This document shows positions 1 through 6,039 of a stretch of DNA of 6,140 nucleotides, one piece after another. The notes under the pieces are model-generated. The model was given only the letters and a program-made list of their open reading frames with translations, was not told the origin of the DNA and did not search any database. The stretch is from Sedimenticola sp. (GTDB taxonomy: Bacteria > Pseudomonadota > Gammaproteobacteria > Chromatiales > Chromatiaceae). The DNA lies in assembly GCA_030590525.1 (NCBI GenBank), contig JAUUYI010000144.1:1-6140 (forward strand), read 5' to 3'. Within the stretch, counting starts at the first letter, position 1, and each line of letters opens with the position of its first letter. The translations under genes and the position numbers were made by a program.

Positions 1-641
1 AGGCTGAACATCTTCATTCCCGGGATCTGTTCCGCGAGTTTCCGCATTATCGGAATGAGGCTGCTTTCGGGGGTGTCGTAGACACGCACCGATCCCTCTT
101 TCAGCCGCCGCCGGTTTCGATCTGCCGCAAGGGGGAATTCACTGTCCAATACCCATTGCGCCATAGGCCAGGCCATCTCGGGGAAGCCGGGGAGAAAATA
201 GTGCCCCCTGAGCGAAAAACCGGGTATCTGGTTGTATGGGTTGGGGATCAGCCGGCTACCGGTGGGCAGATCGGCCATGTGAATGCGCTCGGGATAGGCC
301 GCTCCGGCAAATCTGCCCTCGATCAGCGCAGCGGCCTCCGGGTGCCTGGTCAATTCGACACCGGCGGCCCGGGCGGCACACTCCCGGGTGAGATCATCCG
401 GTGTCGCGCCGATGCCACCGCAGACGAAAACAGGCTGTTCAGCATCGAAGGAAAAACGCAGATGACGTGTGAGGCCTTCCGTCTCGTCGGCCACAATCCA
501 GCAGCGATCGAGGTAGCAGCCGTGCCGCTTCAGTAGTTCGCGAAAATAGAGCAGGTGCTGGTCCTGGCGGCTGCCGAGGAGTAGTTCGTCGCCTATGATG
601 ATCAGCCCGAATGCCTGTTGCGGTACTGTTGTTCTATCCAT
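1..641 (-). CDS. CinA/MoaB-type molybdopterin-binding-domain protein, C-terminus cut off by the window edge
   Basis: Reading the minus strand from the ATG at 641-639 gives 213 codons with no stop before the left edge, so the C-terminus is missing. The N-terminus has the family signature LIIIGDELLLG (residues 13-23), matching the GDEL-x-G nucleotide-loop motif of the MoaB/MogA/CinA fold. It is followed by VCGGIGATPDDLTRE (residues 73-87), the GG-G-T-DD-T-E motif of the same fold. The last visible part, VYDTPESSLIPIMRKL, is typical of stand-alone proteins annotated as competence/damage-inducible protein A (COG1058). The family binds a molybdopterin-like or nucleotide ligand in the cytoplasm; the exact role of the stand-alone type is unclear. 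No strong ribosome binding site precedes the ATG (only AGGGA about 13 nt upstream), but the only in-frame alternative is a TTG at 665. A classical CinA amidohydrolase domain could lie beyond the edge. The family call is firm, the function is not. Confidence 0.85.
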   Translation of the reverse strand, partial: MDRTTVPQQAFGLIIIGDELLLGSRQDQHLLYFRELLKRHGCYLDRCWIVADETEGLTRHLRFSFDAEQPVFVCGGIGATPDDLTRECAARAAGVELTRHPEAAALIEGRFAGAAYPERIHMADLPTGSRLIPNPYNQIPGFSLRGHYFLPGFPEMAWPMAQWVLDSEFPLAADRNRRRLKEGSVRVYDTPESSLIPIMRKLAEQIPGMKMFS

Positions 642-755
642 GGTCTGCTGTGATCCCTGTTTCAACCGGTTGAGGCCAACGGATGGCTGCTGCTGTTTCT
701 CTCATTGTAACCGGTCGCAGGGGGTGGCGAGCAGATCGATTCCAGGCTGGTCAGG

Positions 756-1121
756 TCAATCCCCCGCCCATTCGGTGAAGAAGCGATGGGATCTGGAGAA
801 ATCGATGAACTGCTGCTGGAAGGCGGTCATCTGTTCGAGCGCCTGCCGGGTATCCGGGGCATCGAGTACCTCCTGGAATCCCCTGGCCTTTCCCCACCAG
901 ATCTCGATGGTACCGTCGAAAGGCTCTTCTGCACCCCGTTCAATCATGAGTTGCTCGTTGAGATCGATGATCAGGGTAAGACTCTTCTCTACCCGGCTGG
1001 CACCGGTGACCCGGGCCAGTTGTTCCAGTCGTTGCGAGAATTCTGTTTTGTTCCAGAAGCGCCGAAATTCCTCAATGGAGATATCCGGGCGGCGTCTTAC
1101 GCAGTGAATGAGTCTGATCAT
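756..1121 (-). CDS. EthD-domain (dimeric alpha/beta barrel) protein
   Basis: This is a 121-residue cytoplasmic protein with no signal peptide. The N-terminus MIRLIHCVRRRPDISIEEF followed by RRFW is the hallmark opening of EthD-type ferredoxin-fold proteins: a first beta strand, then the 'RRP-xS-xEEF-xx-W' helix. The rest fits one alpha/beta barrel repeat, with a later strand TIEIWW (about residues 71-76). EthD relatives act as small dimeric enzymes or accessory proteins, and the true substrate is rarely known. The first helix lacks the histidine usual after the tryptophan (the family often has W-x-x-x-H-GP), so catalysis as in characterised members is doubtful. A good Shine-Dalgarno AAGGA (minus strand, 1127-1131) sits 5 nt before the ATG, supporting this start. 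The CinA-like gene follows 114 nt downstream on the same strand, so co-transcription is possible. Confidence 0.72.
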   Translation of the reverse strand: MIRLIHCVRRRPDISIEEFRRFWNKTEFSQRLEQLARVTGASRVEKSLTLIIDLNEQLMIERGAEEPFDGTIEIWWGKARGFQEVLDAPDTRQALEQMTAFQQQFIDFSRSHRFFTEWAGD

Positions 1122-1190
1122 GGGGATCCTTATGATTATTGGTGAGTTAGTGTTGGATGTTGTAACTTCTCAATATCCCGAGGCATTTCC

Positions 1191-1323
1191 GTAGGGTGGA
1201 TAAGGTGCGCCCACAGCCCTTCTGTTCTGCGCCACACTTATGCGCGCCGCATCCACGAATGGGGCCTGCCCGCACTGCACCGCTGGGGATGAGTGGTGGA
1301 TGCGCTACGCTTATCCCCCCTAC
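1191..1323. repeat. Intergenic inverted-repeat element (GTAGGGTGGATAAG family)
   Basis: The outer arms GTAGGGTGGATAAG (1191-1204) and CTTATCCCCCCTAC (1310-1323) are inverted repeats of 14 bp with one mismatch. A second nested inverted repeat pairs CGCATCCAC (1248-1256) with GTGGATGCG (1296-1304). The text 'GTAGGGTGGATAAG ... GTGGATGCGCTACGCTTATC' resembles a dispersed intergenic repeat I recall from many gammaproteobacterial genomes; that is memory, not a search. No coding sequence lies inside it, so if mobile it would be a non-autonomous element. It ends about 110 bp before the candidate promoter of the downstream gene and starts about 70 bp upstream of the EthD gene. Confidence 0.7.
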
Positions 1324-1433
1324 GCCGAGCGTCCAAACTGCCCCGGGTTATTGAGCTACTGGATTCTCAGGGTAGCGGATGACGGGTTGCAGCCGTGAGT
1401 TTCTTTCCAAATTCGGAATCGCTGGTCGCTGAA

Positions 1434-1463
1434 TTGTAGACAAAAAAACCACCAAACTATATA
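1434..1463 (+). promoter_or_regulatory. Candidate sigma-70 promoter for the secreted protein and glc genes
   Basis: A TTGTAG box (1434-1439) is separated by 18 bp from TATATA (1458-1463), with an A-rich spacer. It lies about 65 bp upstream of the next start codon, in the only clearly AT-rich stretch of this intergenic region. With 28 bp between the secreted-protein gene and glcD, it could drive the whole group. The call rests on consensus match and position only; no operator for a GlcC-type regulator was recognised. Confidence 0.35.
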
Positions 1464-1514
1464 AAGGAAGAGAGTTTCTTTTTTTTTGGGGGAGTTCAGG
1501 AGAATTCCAATACC

Positions 1515-1521
1515 AAGGAGG
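1515..1521 (+). promoter_or_regulatory. Strong Shine-Dalgarno site for the small secreted protein
   Basis: AAGGAGG ends 7 nt before the ATG at 1529, a near-ideal ribosome binding site. It is the main evidence that the short reading frame downstream is a real gene. It is much stronger than anything in front of glcD or glcF. Confidence 0.85.
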
Positions 1522-1528
1522 TTTCGAT

Positions 1529-1807
1529 ATGCGCGCTGCTCTGATCTTTCTCATGGGCCTCACTTTCTCTCTCTCCGGCAATGCGGATATCACGGCAGAG
1601 ATCGAGTTTCAGCAGAGGATGAAGGCAATGGGGAATTCCATATCCTCGGACAAGGCAGGTGAGACAGACTACTGCAGGAAGTTGGCCGACAGGATACAAT
1701 CCAACTTCCGCCCACAGCAAAACTATATGGCCAAGGAACAGTATCAGCGTGAGTGTCTGGGAGAGGAAGAGCGCGCCATTGAGCCCGTGGCACCTTTCGA
1801 TCGTTGA
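1529..1807 (+). CDS. Small secreted protein of unknown function
   Basis: The gene encodes 92 residues. The first 19 look like a Sec signal peptide: Arg2, a hydrophobic core ALIFLMGLTFSL, then SGNA just before Asp20, giving a likely signal peptidase I site after Ala19. The mature part of about 73 residues is charged and probably helical, with exactly two cysteines (Cys49 and Cys76) that could form one disulfide in the periplasm. It has no lipobox and no membrane segment after the signal. I recognise no family. The start is well supported by an ideal ribosome binding site. glcD begins 28 bp after its stop on the same strand, so the two are probably co-transcribed, but nothing in the sequence shows a role in glycolate use. 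It could be an unrelated envelope protein that merely shares the promoter. Confidence 0.72.
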   Translation: MRAALIFLMGLTFSLSGNADITAEIEFQQRMKAMGNSISSDKAGETDYCRKLADRIQSNFRPQQNYMAKEQYQRECLGEEERAIEPVAPFDR

Positions 1808-1835
1808 TTGTTTTCGGTAATCACCCCTTAACCCG

Positions 1836-3317
1836 ATGAATACCATGAACGAACAGTCTACTGACAAGACGGCACTGGTTGCGGCACTGCGTGAGATACT
1901 CCCGCCAGAGTCGATTATCCATACCGAAGAGGAGTTGCGCCCCTACGAGTGCGATGGCCTGCCCGCCTATCGCCTGATGCCGCTGGTGGCGGTGTTGCCG
2001 GAGCGGGTCGAGCAGGTACAGCAGGTGATGCGGTTGTGCCACCAGATGGGGGTGCCGGTGGTGGCCCGCGGCGCCGCCACCGGCCTCTCGGGCGGCGCCC
2101 TGCCACTGGCGGACGGGGTGCTGCTGAGCCTGGCCCGCTTCAACCGGATAATCGATATCGACAACGTCAACCGTACTGCACGGGTACAGCCCGGCGTGCG
2201 CAATCTGGCTATCTCCCAGGCGGTGGCGGCCCTGGGGCTCTACTATGCGCCGGACCCGTCATCCCAGATCGCCTGCACCATCGGCGGCAACGTGGCGGAG
2301 AACGCCGGCGGGGTGCACTGCCTGAAGTACGGGCTCACAGTGCACAATATCCTGGAATTGAAGCTGGTGACCGCCGCAGGTGAGTTGATCACTGTTGGGG
2401 GCGAGTCGCTGGATGCGGCTGGCTATGACCTGCTGGCCCTGATGACCGGTTCCGAGGGGATGCTGGGGATCGTGGTTGAGATCCTGGTGCGCCTGCTGCC
2501 GAGCCCGGAACGGGCGCAGGTGCTGCTGGCGGCCTTCGACAGCGTGGAGAGGGCGGCCAATTCGGTGGGTGAGATCATCGCCGCCGGAATCATCCCCGCC
2601 GGGCTGGAGATGATGGACGGTTTCGCCATACGGGCAGCAGAGGCCTTCGTCCATGCCGGCTATCCCACGGATGCCCAGGCGATTCTGCTGTGTGAAGTGG
2701 ATGGGGGTAACGAGGAGGTTTCGGCCCACGTCAACCAGGTGCGTCAGCTGCTGCTGGATCAGGGGGCCACCGAGGTACGTACCGCCCGGGACGAGGCCGA
2801 GCGCGTCAGGTTCTGGAAGGGGCGTAAATCCGCCTTCCCTGCTGTCGGGCGCCTCTCTCCGGATTACTACTGTATGGATGGCACGGTGCCACGCCGCCGG
2901 CTGGCGGAGGTGCTGACCGGCATCGGCGAGCTGTCGCGCAGTTATGAACTGCAGGTGGCCAATGTGTTTCATGCCGGTGACGGTAATCTGCATCCACTGA
3001 TCCTGTTCGATTCCAATAACCCGGGGGAGCTGAAAAGGGCGGAAGATCTGGGGGCGGAGATTCTGGAACTGTGCGTGAAGGTAGGCGGCAGCATCACCGG
3101 GGAACATGGGGTGGGGCATGAGAAATTGCACCAGATGTGTGTCCAGTTCAGTCCCGCGGAACTGGAGCAGTTCCGGGCGGTGAAGAGGGCCCTCGATCCC
3201 CGGGGATTGCTCAACCCGGGCAAGGTGATCCCCCAGCCCCGGCACTGCTCCGAGTATAAGTCTCTGGGAACCGATACCCTGATCCCGCCGCAGCAGCGGG
3301 TGGGAGGTCGAGGGTGA
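1836..3317 (+). CDS. glcD: Glycolate oxidase subunit GlcD, FAD-binding
   Basis: GlcD is a flavin subunit of the membrane-associated glycolate oxidase, which oxidises glycolate (and some other short 2-hydroxy acids) to glyoxylate with quinone-linked electron transfer. At 493 residues it matches E. coli GlcD (499). It has a PCMH-type FAD-binding domain (about residues 45-225) with the pyrophosphate loop RGAATGLSGGA (78-88) and PDPSSQIACTIGGN with ENAGG (139-159). A C-terminal FAD-oxidase domain follows, with FHAGDGNLHP (378-387) and GEHGVGHEK (422-430), the conserved flavin and substrate-site motifs. The segment from YECDGL (37-42) onward is nearly colinear with E. coli GlcD. The start is uncertain: neither ATG 1836 nor ATG 1845 has a clear Shine-Dalgarno, so translation may depend on ribosomes finishing the gene 28 bp upstream. 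The related D-lactate dehydrogenases are unlikely, given the GlcE and GlcF genes that follow. Confidence 0.97.
   Translation: MNTMNEQSTDKTALVAALREILPPESIIHTEEELRPYECDGLPAYRLMPLVAVLPERVEQVQQVMRLCHQMGVPVVARGAATGLSGGALPLADGVLLSLARFNRIIDIDNVNRTARVQPGVRNLAISQAVAALGLYYAPDPSSQIACTIGGNVAENAGGVHCLKYGLTVHNILELKLVTAAGELITVGGESLDAAGYDLLALMTGSEGMLGIVVEILVRLLPSPERAQVLLAAFDSVERAANSVGEIIAAGIIPAGLEMMDGFAIRAAEAFVHAGYPTDAQAILLCEVDGGNEEVSAHVNQVRQLLLDQGATEVRTARDEAERVRFWKGRKSAFPAVGRLSPDYYCMDGTVPRRRLAEVLTGIGELSRSYELQVANVFHAGDGNLHPLILFDSNNPGELKRAEDLGAEILELCVKVGGSITGEHGVGHEKLHQMCVQFSPAELEQFRAVKRALDPRGLLNPGKVIPQPRHCSEYKSLGTDTLIPPQQRVGGRG
3302..3307 (+). promoter_or_regulatory. Shine-Dalgarno that fixes the GTG start of glcE
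   Basis: GGGAGG lies inside the last codons of glcD, 6 nt before the GTG at 3314. It supports this GTG over the next one at 3320. Start and stop overlap as GTGA, the usual arrangement for translational coupling of two subunits. Confidence 0.8.
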
Positions 3318-4384
3318 GTGTGGCGGGGCCGGAAACGGAACAGGTGCTGCAGGCGGCGGTGCAGCAGGCACAGGAGCAGAGGCAACCGCTGGAGATCCTG
3401 GGTTCCGGCAGCAAGCGGTTTTACGGCCGCACCCCGGTGGGAGAGCAGCTCTCCACCGCCGCGCACCGGGGAGTGGTGAACTATGAGCCGAAGGAGTTGG
3501 TGGTGACGGCCCGGGCCGGCACCCCACTTACCGAACTGGACAGGGTCCTGGGAGAACAGGGGCAGATGCTTGCATTCGAGCCACCCCGTTTCGGCCCGGA
3601 TGCAACCCTGGGTGGCACCATTGCCTGTGGTTTTTCCGGGCCGCGGCGCCCCTACATGGGGGCAGCGCGGGATTTCGTGCTGGGTGTGCGGATGCTCAAC
3701 GGTCGGGGCGAGGTGCTGCGCTTCGGTGGTGAGGTGATGAAAAATGTTGCCGGTTATGATGTATCACGGCTGATGGTCGGTGCCCTGGGTACCCTCGGAG
3801 TATTACTGGAAATCAGCCTCAAGGTGCTGCCGGCACCGGAGCAGGAGCAGACCCTGGTCCAGGAGTTGGGTTCGCTACAGGCGATCCAGGTGATGAATCA
3901 GTGGGCCGCTCGGCCACTGCCGCTCTCGGCCGCTGCTTACGACGGGATGCGCCTGTATCTGCGCCTCTCCGGCACGGCAGGAGCTGTCAGCGCCGGCCGC
4001 TCGCAGGTCGGTGGCGACCCGTTGCCGGATGGCGAGGCATTCTGGCAGGCGTTGCGGGAGCAGCGCAATGCCTTCTTCGATCACCAGCGTCCCCTGTGGC
4101 GGCTCTCCATGCCGCCGGGAGCGCCCGTTCTGGACCTGCCTGGAAAGCAGTTTATCGACTGGGGTGGCGCCCAGCGCTGGTTGATCAGCGACGCAGCGCC
4201 AGAGAGCATTCGGCTGGTCGTGCAGCAGCAGGGCGGTCATGCCACCCTGTTTCGGGGCGGTGACCGGGCCGGGGAACGGTTCCACCCCCTGCCGCCGCCC
4301 CTGGTGGAGATTCATCGAAACCTGAAACACGCATTCGATCCCTCCAATATCTTTAATCCCGGGCGACTCTACCCGGAGTTCTAG
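3314..4384 (+). CDS. glcE: Glycolate oxidase subunit GlcE, FAD-binding
   Basis: GlcE is the second flavin-binding subunit of glycolate oxidase and, in E. coli, is required for activity together with GlcD and GlcF. The 356 residues match the family length (about 350). The protein is a shorter relative of GlcD. It has an N-terminal PCMH FAD-binding half with the loop EILGSGSKRFYGR (27-39), FGPDATLGGTIA (93-104) and EVMKNVAGYD (140-149). The divergent C-terminal half closes with the family ending FDPSNIFNPGRLYPEF (341-356). Translation starts at a GTG overlapping the glcD stop by 4 nt, with a good ribosome binding site, so production of the two subunits is probably coupled. The stop codon TAG (4382-4384) is also the left boundary of the palindromic element that separates glcE from glcF. 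Because the protein ends at its normal place, the insertion did not truncate it. Confidence 0.96.
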   Translation: MSVAGPETEQVLQAAVQQAQEQRQPLEILGSGSKRFYGRTPVGEQLSTAAHRGVVNYEPKELVVTARAGTPLTELDRVLGEQGQMLAFEPPRFGPDATLGGTIACGFSGPRRPYMGAARDFVLGVRMLNGRGEVLRFGGEVMKNVAGYDVSRLMVGALGTLGVLLEISLKVLPAPEQEQTLVQELGSLQAIQVMNQWAARPLPLSAAAYDGMRLYLRLSGTAGAVSAGRSQVGGDPLPDGEAFWQALREQRNAFFDHQRPLWRLSMPPGAPVLDLPGKQFIDWGGAQRWLISDAAPESIRLVVQQQGGHATLFRGGDRAGERFHPLPPPLVEIHRNLKHAFDPSNIFNPGRLYPEF

Positions 4385-4544
4385 GAGGCTGTCGGATTTG
4401 ACCGATCGAAGCGAAAATCACTGGGAGCGAATCAAATCAGCTTATCGAATGAGGCGAATAGTGGACCTATTTAACGAATTCGATAAGCTGAGTTGATCGC
4501 TCTCCAGGGATTTGCAGCCGATTAGCGTTAAATCCGACAGCCTC
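4385..4544. mobile_element. MITE-like palindromic element between glcE and glcF
   Basis: Perfect 15-bp terminal inverted repeats GAGGCTGTCGGATTT (4385-4399) and AAATCCGACAGCCTC (4530-4544) bound a 160-bp element with no coding capacity. Further in, TCAGCTTATCGAAT (4437-4450) pairs perfectly with its complement at 4478-4491 around a 27-nt loop. The segments between these arms are also imperfectly complementary, so the transcript can fold into one long hairpin. The left flank is CTAG (4381-4384) and the right flank CTGG (4545-4548), consistent with a CTAG target duplication in which one copy has mutated. A 4-bp target of this type is known for part of the IS5 family, but I cannot identify a parent insertion sequence. 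The element lies within the presumed glcDEF transcript. Confidence 0.78.
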
Positions 4545-4546
4545 CT

Positions 4547-4633
4547 GGCGGCGGGACACGGTAAGCCCGCGAGCCCTAAGGGCTGAAAACGGCCCGCTTT
4601 CGTTCACCAGAATCAATTGTTAGTGGATGCTTG
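4547..4633 (+). other. Leader between the MITE-like element and glcF
   Basis: These 87 bp are the rest of the glcE-glcF spacer. They include a small palindrome AGCCCT/AGGGCT (4572-4584, 1-nt centre) and GGGC/GCCC (4580-4583 with 4592-4595), followed by a short T-containing stretch too weak to call a terminator. No Shine-Dalgarno consensus precedes the glcF start; GTGGA at 4623-4627 is the closest. I see no convincing promoter here. Confidence 0.5.
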
Positions 4634-5950
4634 ATGCAGACCTCATTGGAACAACGCTTTTTGCAGACCCCTGAGGGAAAGGAGGCAGAGGCCATCCTTC
4701 GCGCCTGTGTCCATTGCGGTTTCTGCACCGCCACCTGTCCTACCTACCAGTTGCTGGGGGATGAGCTGGACGGGCCCCGGGGACGAATCTATCTGATCAA
4801 ACAGGTGATGGAGGGGCAAGCCGTTTCTGCTCGAACCCAGCTGCATCTGGACCGTTGCCTCAGCTGCCGTGCCTGTGAGACTACCTGCCCGTCGGGTGTG
4901 CGCTATGGAAGGCTGTTGGATATCGGGCGCAGCCTGGTCGATCAGCGGGTTCCCCGCTCCTCATTCTCCCGCCTGTTTCGCTGGGGTCTGCGGCAGCTGT
5001 TGCCTTATCCGGCACGTTTTGGGCCGCTGCTGCGCCTTGGGCAGTGGAGCAGTCCACTGCTTCCCGCGGTGCTTAAGACGAAGATTCCTCCCCGGCAAAG
5101 ACCGGCGGCCCGGCCGGTGCGATGTTGCGACCGTAGCATGCTGGTGCTGGAAGGGTGCGCCCAGTCGGCTGCCACTCCCAATACAAATGCAGCGGCGGCT
5201 CGGGTGCTCGACCGGTTGGGAATCTCCCTGATCTCTCCACCTGAGCAGGGATGCTGTGGCGCGGTCAGTCATCATCTCTCCGCCTGCGAAGAGGGGCTCG
5301 GTTTTATGCGCCGCAATATCGATGCCTGGTGGCCCCATATCGAGGCAGGGGCAGAGGCGGTGCTGATCACTGCCAGCGGTTGTGGTGCAATGGTGAAGGA
5401 GTACGGGGAGCTGTTGCGCAACGACCCGGCCTATGCGGAGAAGGCGGCCCGGGTGTCGGCGCTGGCGAAAGACCTCTCCGAAGTGTTGACGGGGGAGGAT
5501 CTGACGATCTTGAAAATCGACGGGGCTGGCCGACGGCTGGCGTTCCAGTCACCCTGTACCCTGCAGCACGCCCAGCAACTGAACGGGGTGGTGGAGTCCA
5601 TTCTCCGCCGTCTCGGTTTTCAGCTCACGCCGGTAGTCGACCCGCACCTCTGCTGCGGATCTGCCGGCACCTATTCCATCCTGCAGCCGAAGCTGTCAAA
5701 GCGCCTGCGGGAAAACAAGCTGGCCGCTCTGGAAGCGGGCAACCCGGAGCTGATCGTTACCGCCAACATCGGCTGTCAGCTGCATCTGCAGAGCGGCACC
5801 CGCCGGAGGGTCAGGCACTGGATTGAGCTACTTGACGATAAAAACAGGGCCGAGGACCAAGGAGAAAGACAGGACCAAGGGCCAAGGACCAAGGAGAAAA
5901 ACAGGACCAAGGGCCAAGGACCAAGGACCGAGGAAAAAGAGCAGGAGTAG
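4634..5950 (+). CDS. glcF: Glycolate oxidase iron-sulfur subunit GlcF, with a repeat-encoded C-terminal tail
   Basis: GlcF carries electrons from the GlcD/GlcE flavins toward the quinone pool. Two 4Fe-4S motifs are intact: CVHCGFCTATCP (Cys25, 28, 31, 35) and CLSCRACETTCP (Cys75, 78, 81, 85). Two cysteine-rich CCG domains follow, with Cys175 plus CCG (207-209) and Cys308 plus CCG (340-342). The chosen start is ATG 4634, giving MQTSLEQ, because E. coli GlcF begins MQTQL; the TTG at 4631 is the only other nearby choice. The conserved part ends at WIELLDD (Asp402), close to the E. coli length of 407. Residues 403-438 are an extra tail rich in Lys, Glu, Gln, Arg and Gly with recurring QGPRTK, encoded by tandem repeat DNA. 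The tail looks acquired and is probably disordered; the core should be functional. The stop TAG lies in the first bases of the REP-like element downstream. Confidence 0.96.
   Translation: MQTSLEQRFLQTPEGKEAEAILRACVHCGFCTATCPTYQLLGDELDGPRGRIYLIKQVMEGQAVSARTQLHLDRCLSCRACETTCPSGVRYGRLLDIGRSLVDQRVPRSSFSRLFRWGLRQLLPYPARFGPLLRLGQWSSPLLPAVLKTKIPPRQRPAARPVRCCDRSMLVLEGCAQSAATPNTNAAAARVLDRLGISLISPPEQGCCGAVSHHLSACEEGLGFMRRNIDAWWPHIEAGAEAVLITASGCGAMVKEYGELLRNDPAYAEKAARVSALAKDLSEVLTGEDLTILKIDGAGRRLAFQSPCTLQHAQQLNGVVESILRRLGFQLTPVVDPHLCCGSAGTYSILQPKLSKRLRENKLAALEAGNPELIVTANIGCQLHLQSGTRRRVRHWIELLDDKNRAEDQGERQDQGPRTKEKNRTKGQGPRTEEKEQE
5831..5863 (+). repeat. Direct repeat, copy 1 (inside glcF)
   Basis: This segment reads CTTGACGAT, AAAAA, CAGGGCC, then GAGGACCAAGGA. 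It matches copy 2 at 6040-6073 apart from one single-base indel and three substitutions. Here it is translated in frame as LDDKNRAEDQG, the junction between the conserved GlcF core and the repeat-encoded tail. The copy start to copy start distance is 209 bp. Confidence 0.85.
5853..5930 (+). repeat. 32-bp tandem repeat within the 3' end of glcF
   Basis: Two full units (5853-5884 and 5885-5916) differ at a single base (G at 5868, A at 5900). A partial third unit starts at 5917 and decays after about 11 bp, although GGACCGAGGAAAAA is still recognisably related. Each unit consists of heptamer-like blocks (AGGACCA, AGGGCCA) joined by an A-rich linker AGAAARAC. The unit is not a multiple of three, so successive units are read in different frames, yet no stop arises before 5948. 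Confidence 0.85.
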
Positions 5951-6035
5951 GTCGGGCATGCTGTTTATGCCCGACGTCATTTCCCAAAGTTACCCGCCAT
6001 AAAGATGTCGGGCACAAAAACCGTGCCCGACCTAC
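5947..6035. repeat. REP-like double-hairpin element after glcF
   Basis: Two 9-bp perfect hairpins with 7-nt loops stand side by side: GTCGGGCAT/ATGCCCGAC (5951-5959 with 5967-5975) and GTCGGGCAC/GTGCCCGAC (6007-6015 with 6023-6031). The outer ends GTAGGTCGGGCA (5947-5958) and TGCCCGACCTAC (6024-6035) form a 12-bp perfect inverted repeat, so the two halves are a mirrored pair as in BIME-type REP elements. Neither stem is followed by a T tract, so it is not a classical intrinsic terminator, though it may stabilise the glcF mRNA 3' end. It supplies the glcF stop codon TAG (5948-5950). Confidence 0.8.
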
Positions 6036-6039
6036 CTGG

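Larger units (their letters stand above)
1122..1528. other. Divergent intergenic region between the EthD gene and the small secreted protein gene
   Basis: This 407-bp stretch has no convincing gene. Nearest the EthD gene is its Shine-Dalgarno (1127-1131). The minus strand has weak promoter-like hexamers between about 1136 and 1175 (TTACAA or TTGAGA with AT-rich boxes downstream), not strong enough to call. The inverted-repeat element occupies 1191-1323. From 1324 to about 1430 I recognise nothing. From 1431 the DNA becomes AT-rich, with a run of 7 A (1442-1448), a candidate plus-strand promoter, a run of 9 T (1479-1487) followed directly by 5 G (1488-1492), and a strong ribosome binding site at 1515-1521. 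Confidence 0.7.

Noticed and set aside
156..536. A 126-codon plus-strand reading frame near the left edge
   Set aside because: It is antisense to the CinA/MoaB-type protein, which has clear family motifs on the other strand.
663..672. Palindrome CAACCGGTTG between the two minus-strand genes as an operator
   Set aside because: A single 10-bp palindrome with no recognised regulator match and no nearby promoter of good quality.
595..1107. A 170-codon plus-strand reading frame, and another at 786-1145, across the EthD region
   Set aside because: Both lie opposite the EthD gene, whose protein has a recognisable family start and a good ribosome binding site. The plus-strand translations resemble no family.
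1350..1360. ATTGAGCTACT shared with 5822-5832 near the glcF 3' end
   Set aside because: It is an isolated 11-base match with no extension on either side, so likely chance.
2259..3527. A 422-codon minus-strand reading frame across glcD and glcE
   Set aside because: It is a long antisense frame favoured by high G+C codon use. Its translation is rich in Pro, Gln and His with no recognisable domain, while glcD and glcE are certain on the plus strand.
4631..4633. TTG as the glcF start codon
   Set aside because: The adjacent ATG at 4634 gives MQTSL, matching the known E. coli GlcF N-terminus MQTQL.
5811..6017. A minus-strand frame with repeated SLVLGPWS-like residues
   Set aside because: It is only the reverse translation of the heptamer repeats, which are open in every frame.
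5951..6031. Hairpins after glcF as an intrinsic terminator
   Set aside because: The stems are strong, but neither is followed by a run of T. The mirrored pair fits a REP/BIME element better.
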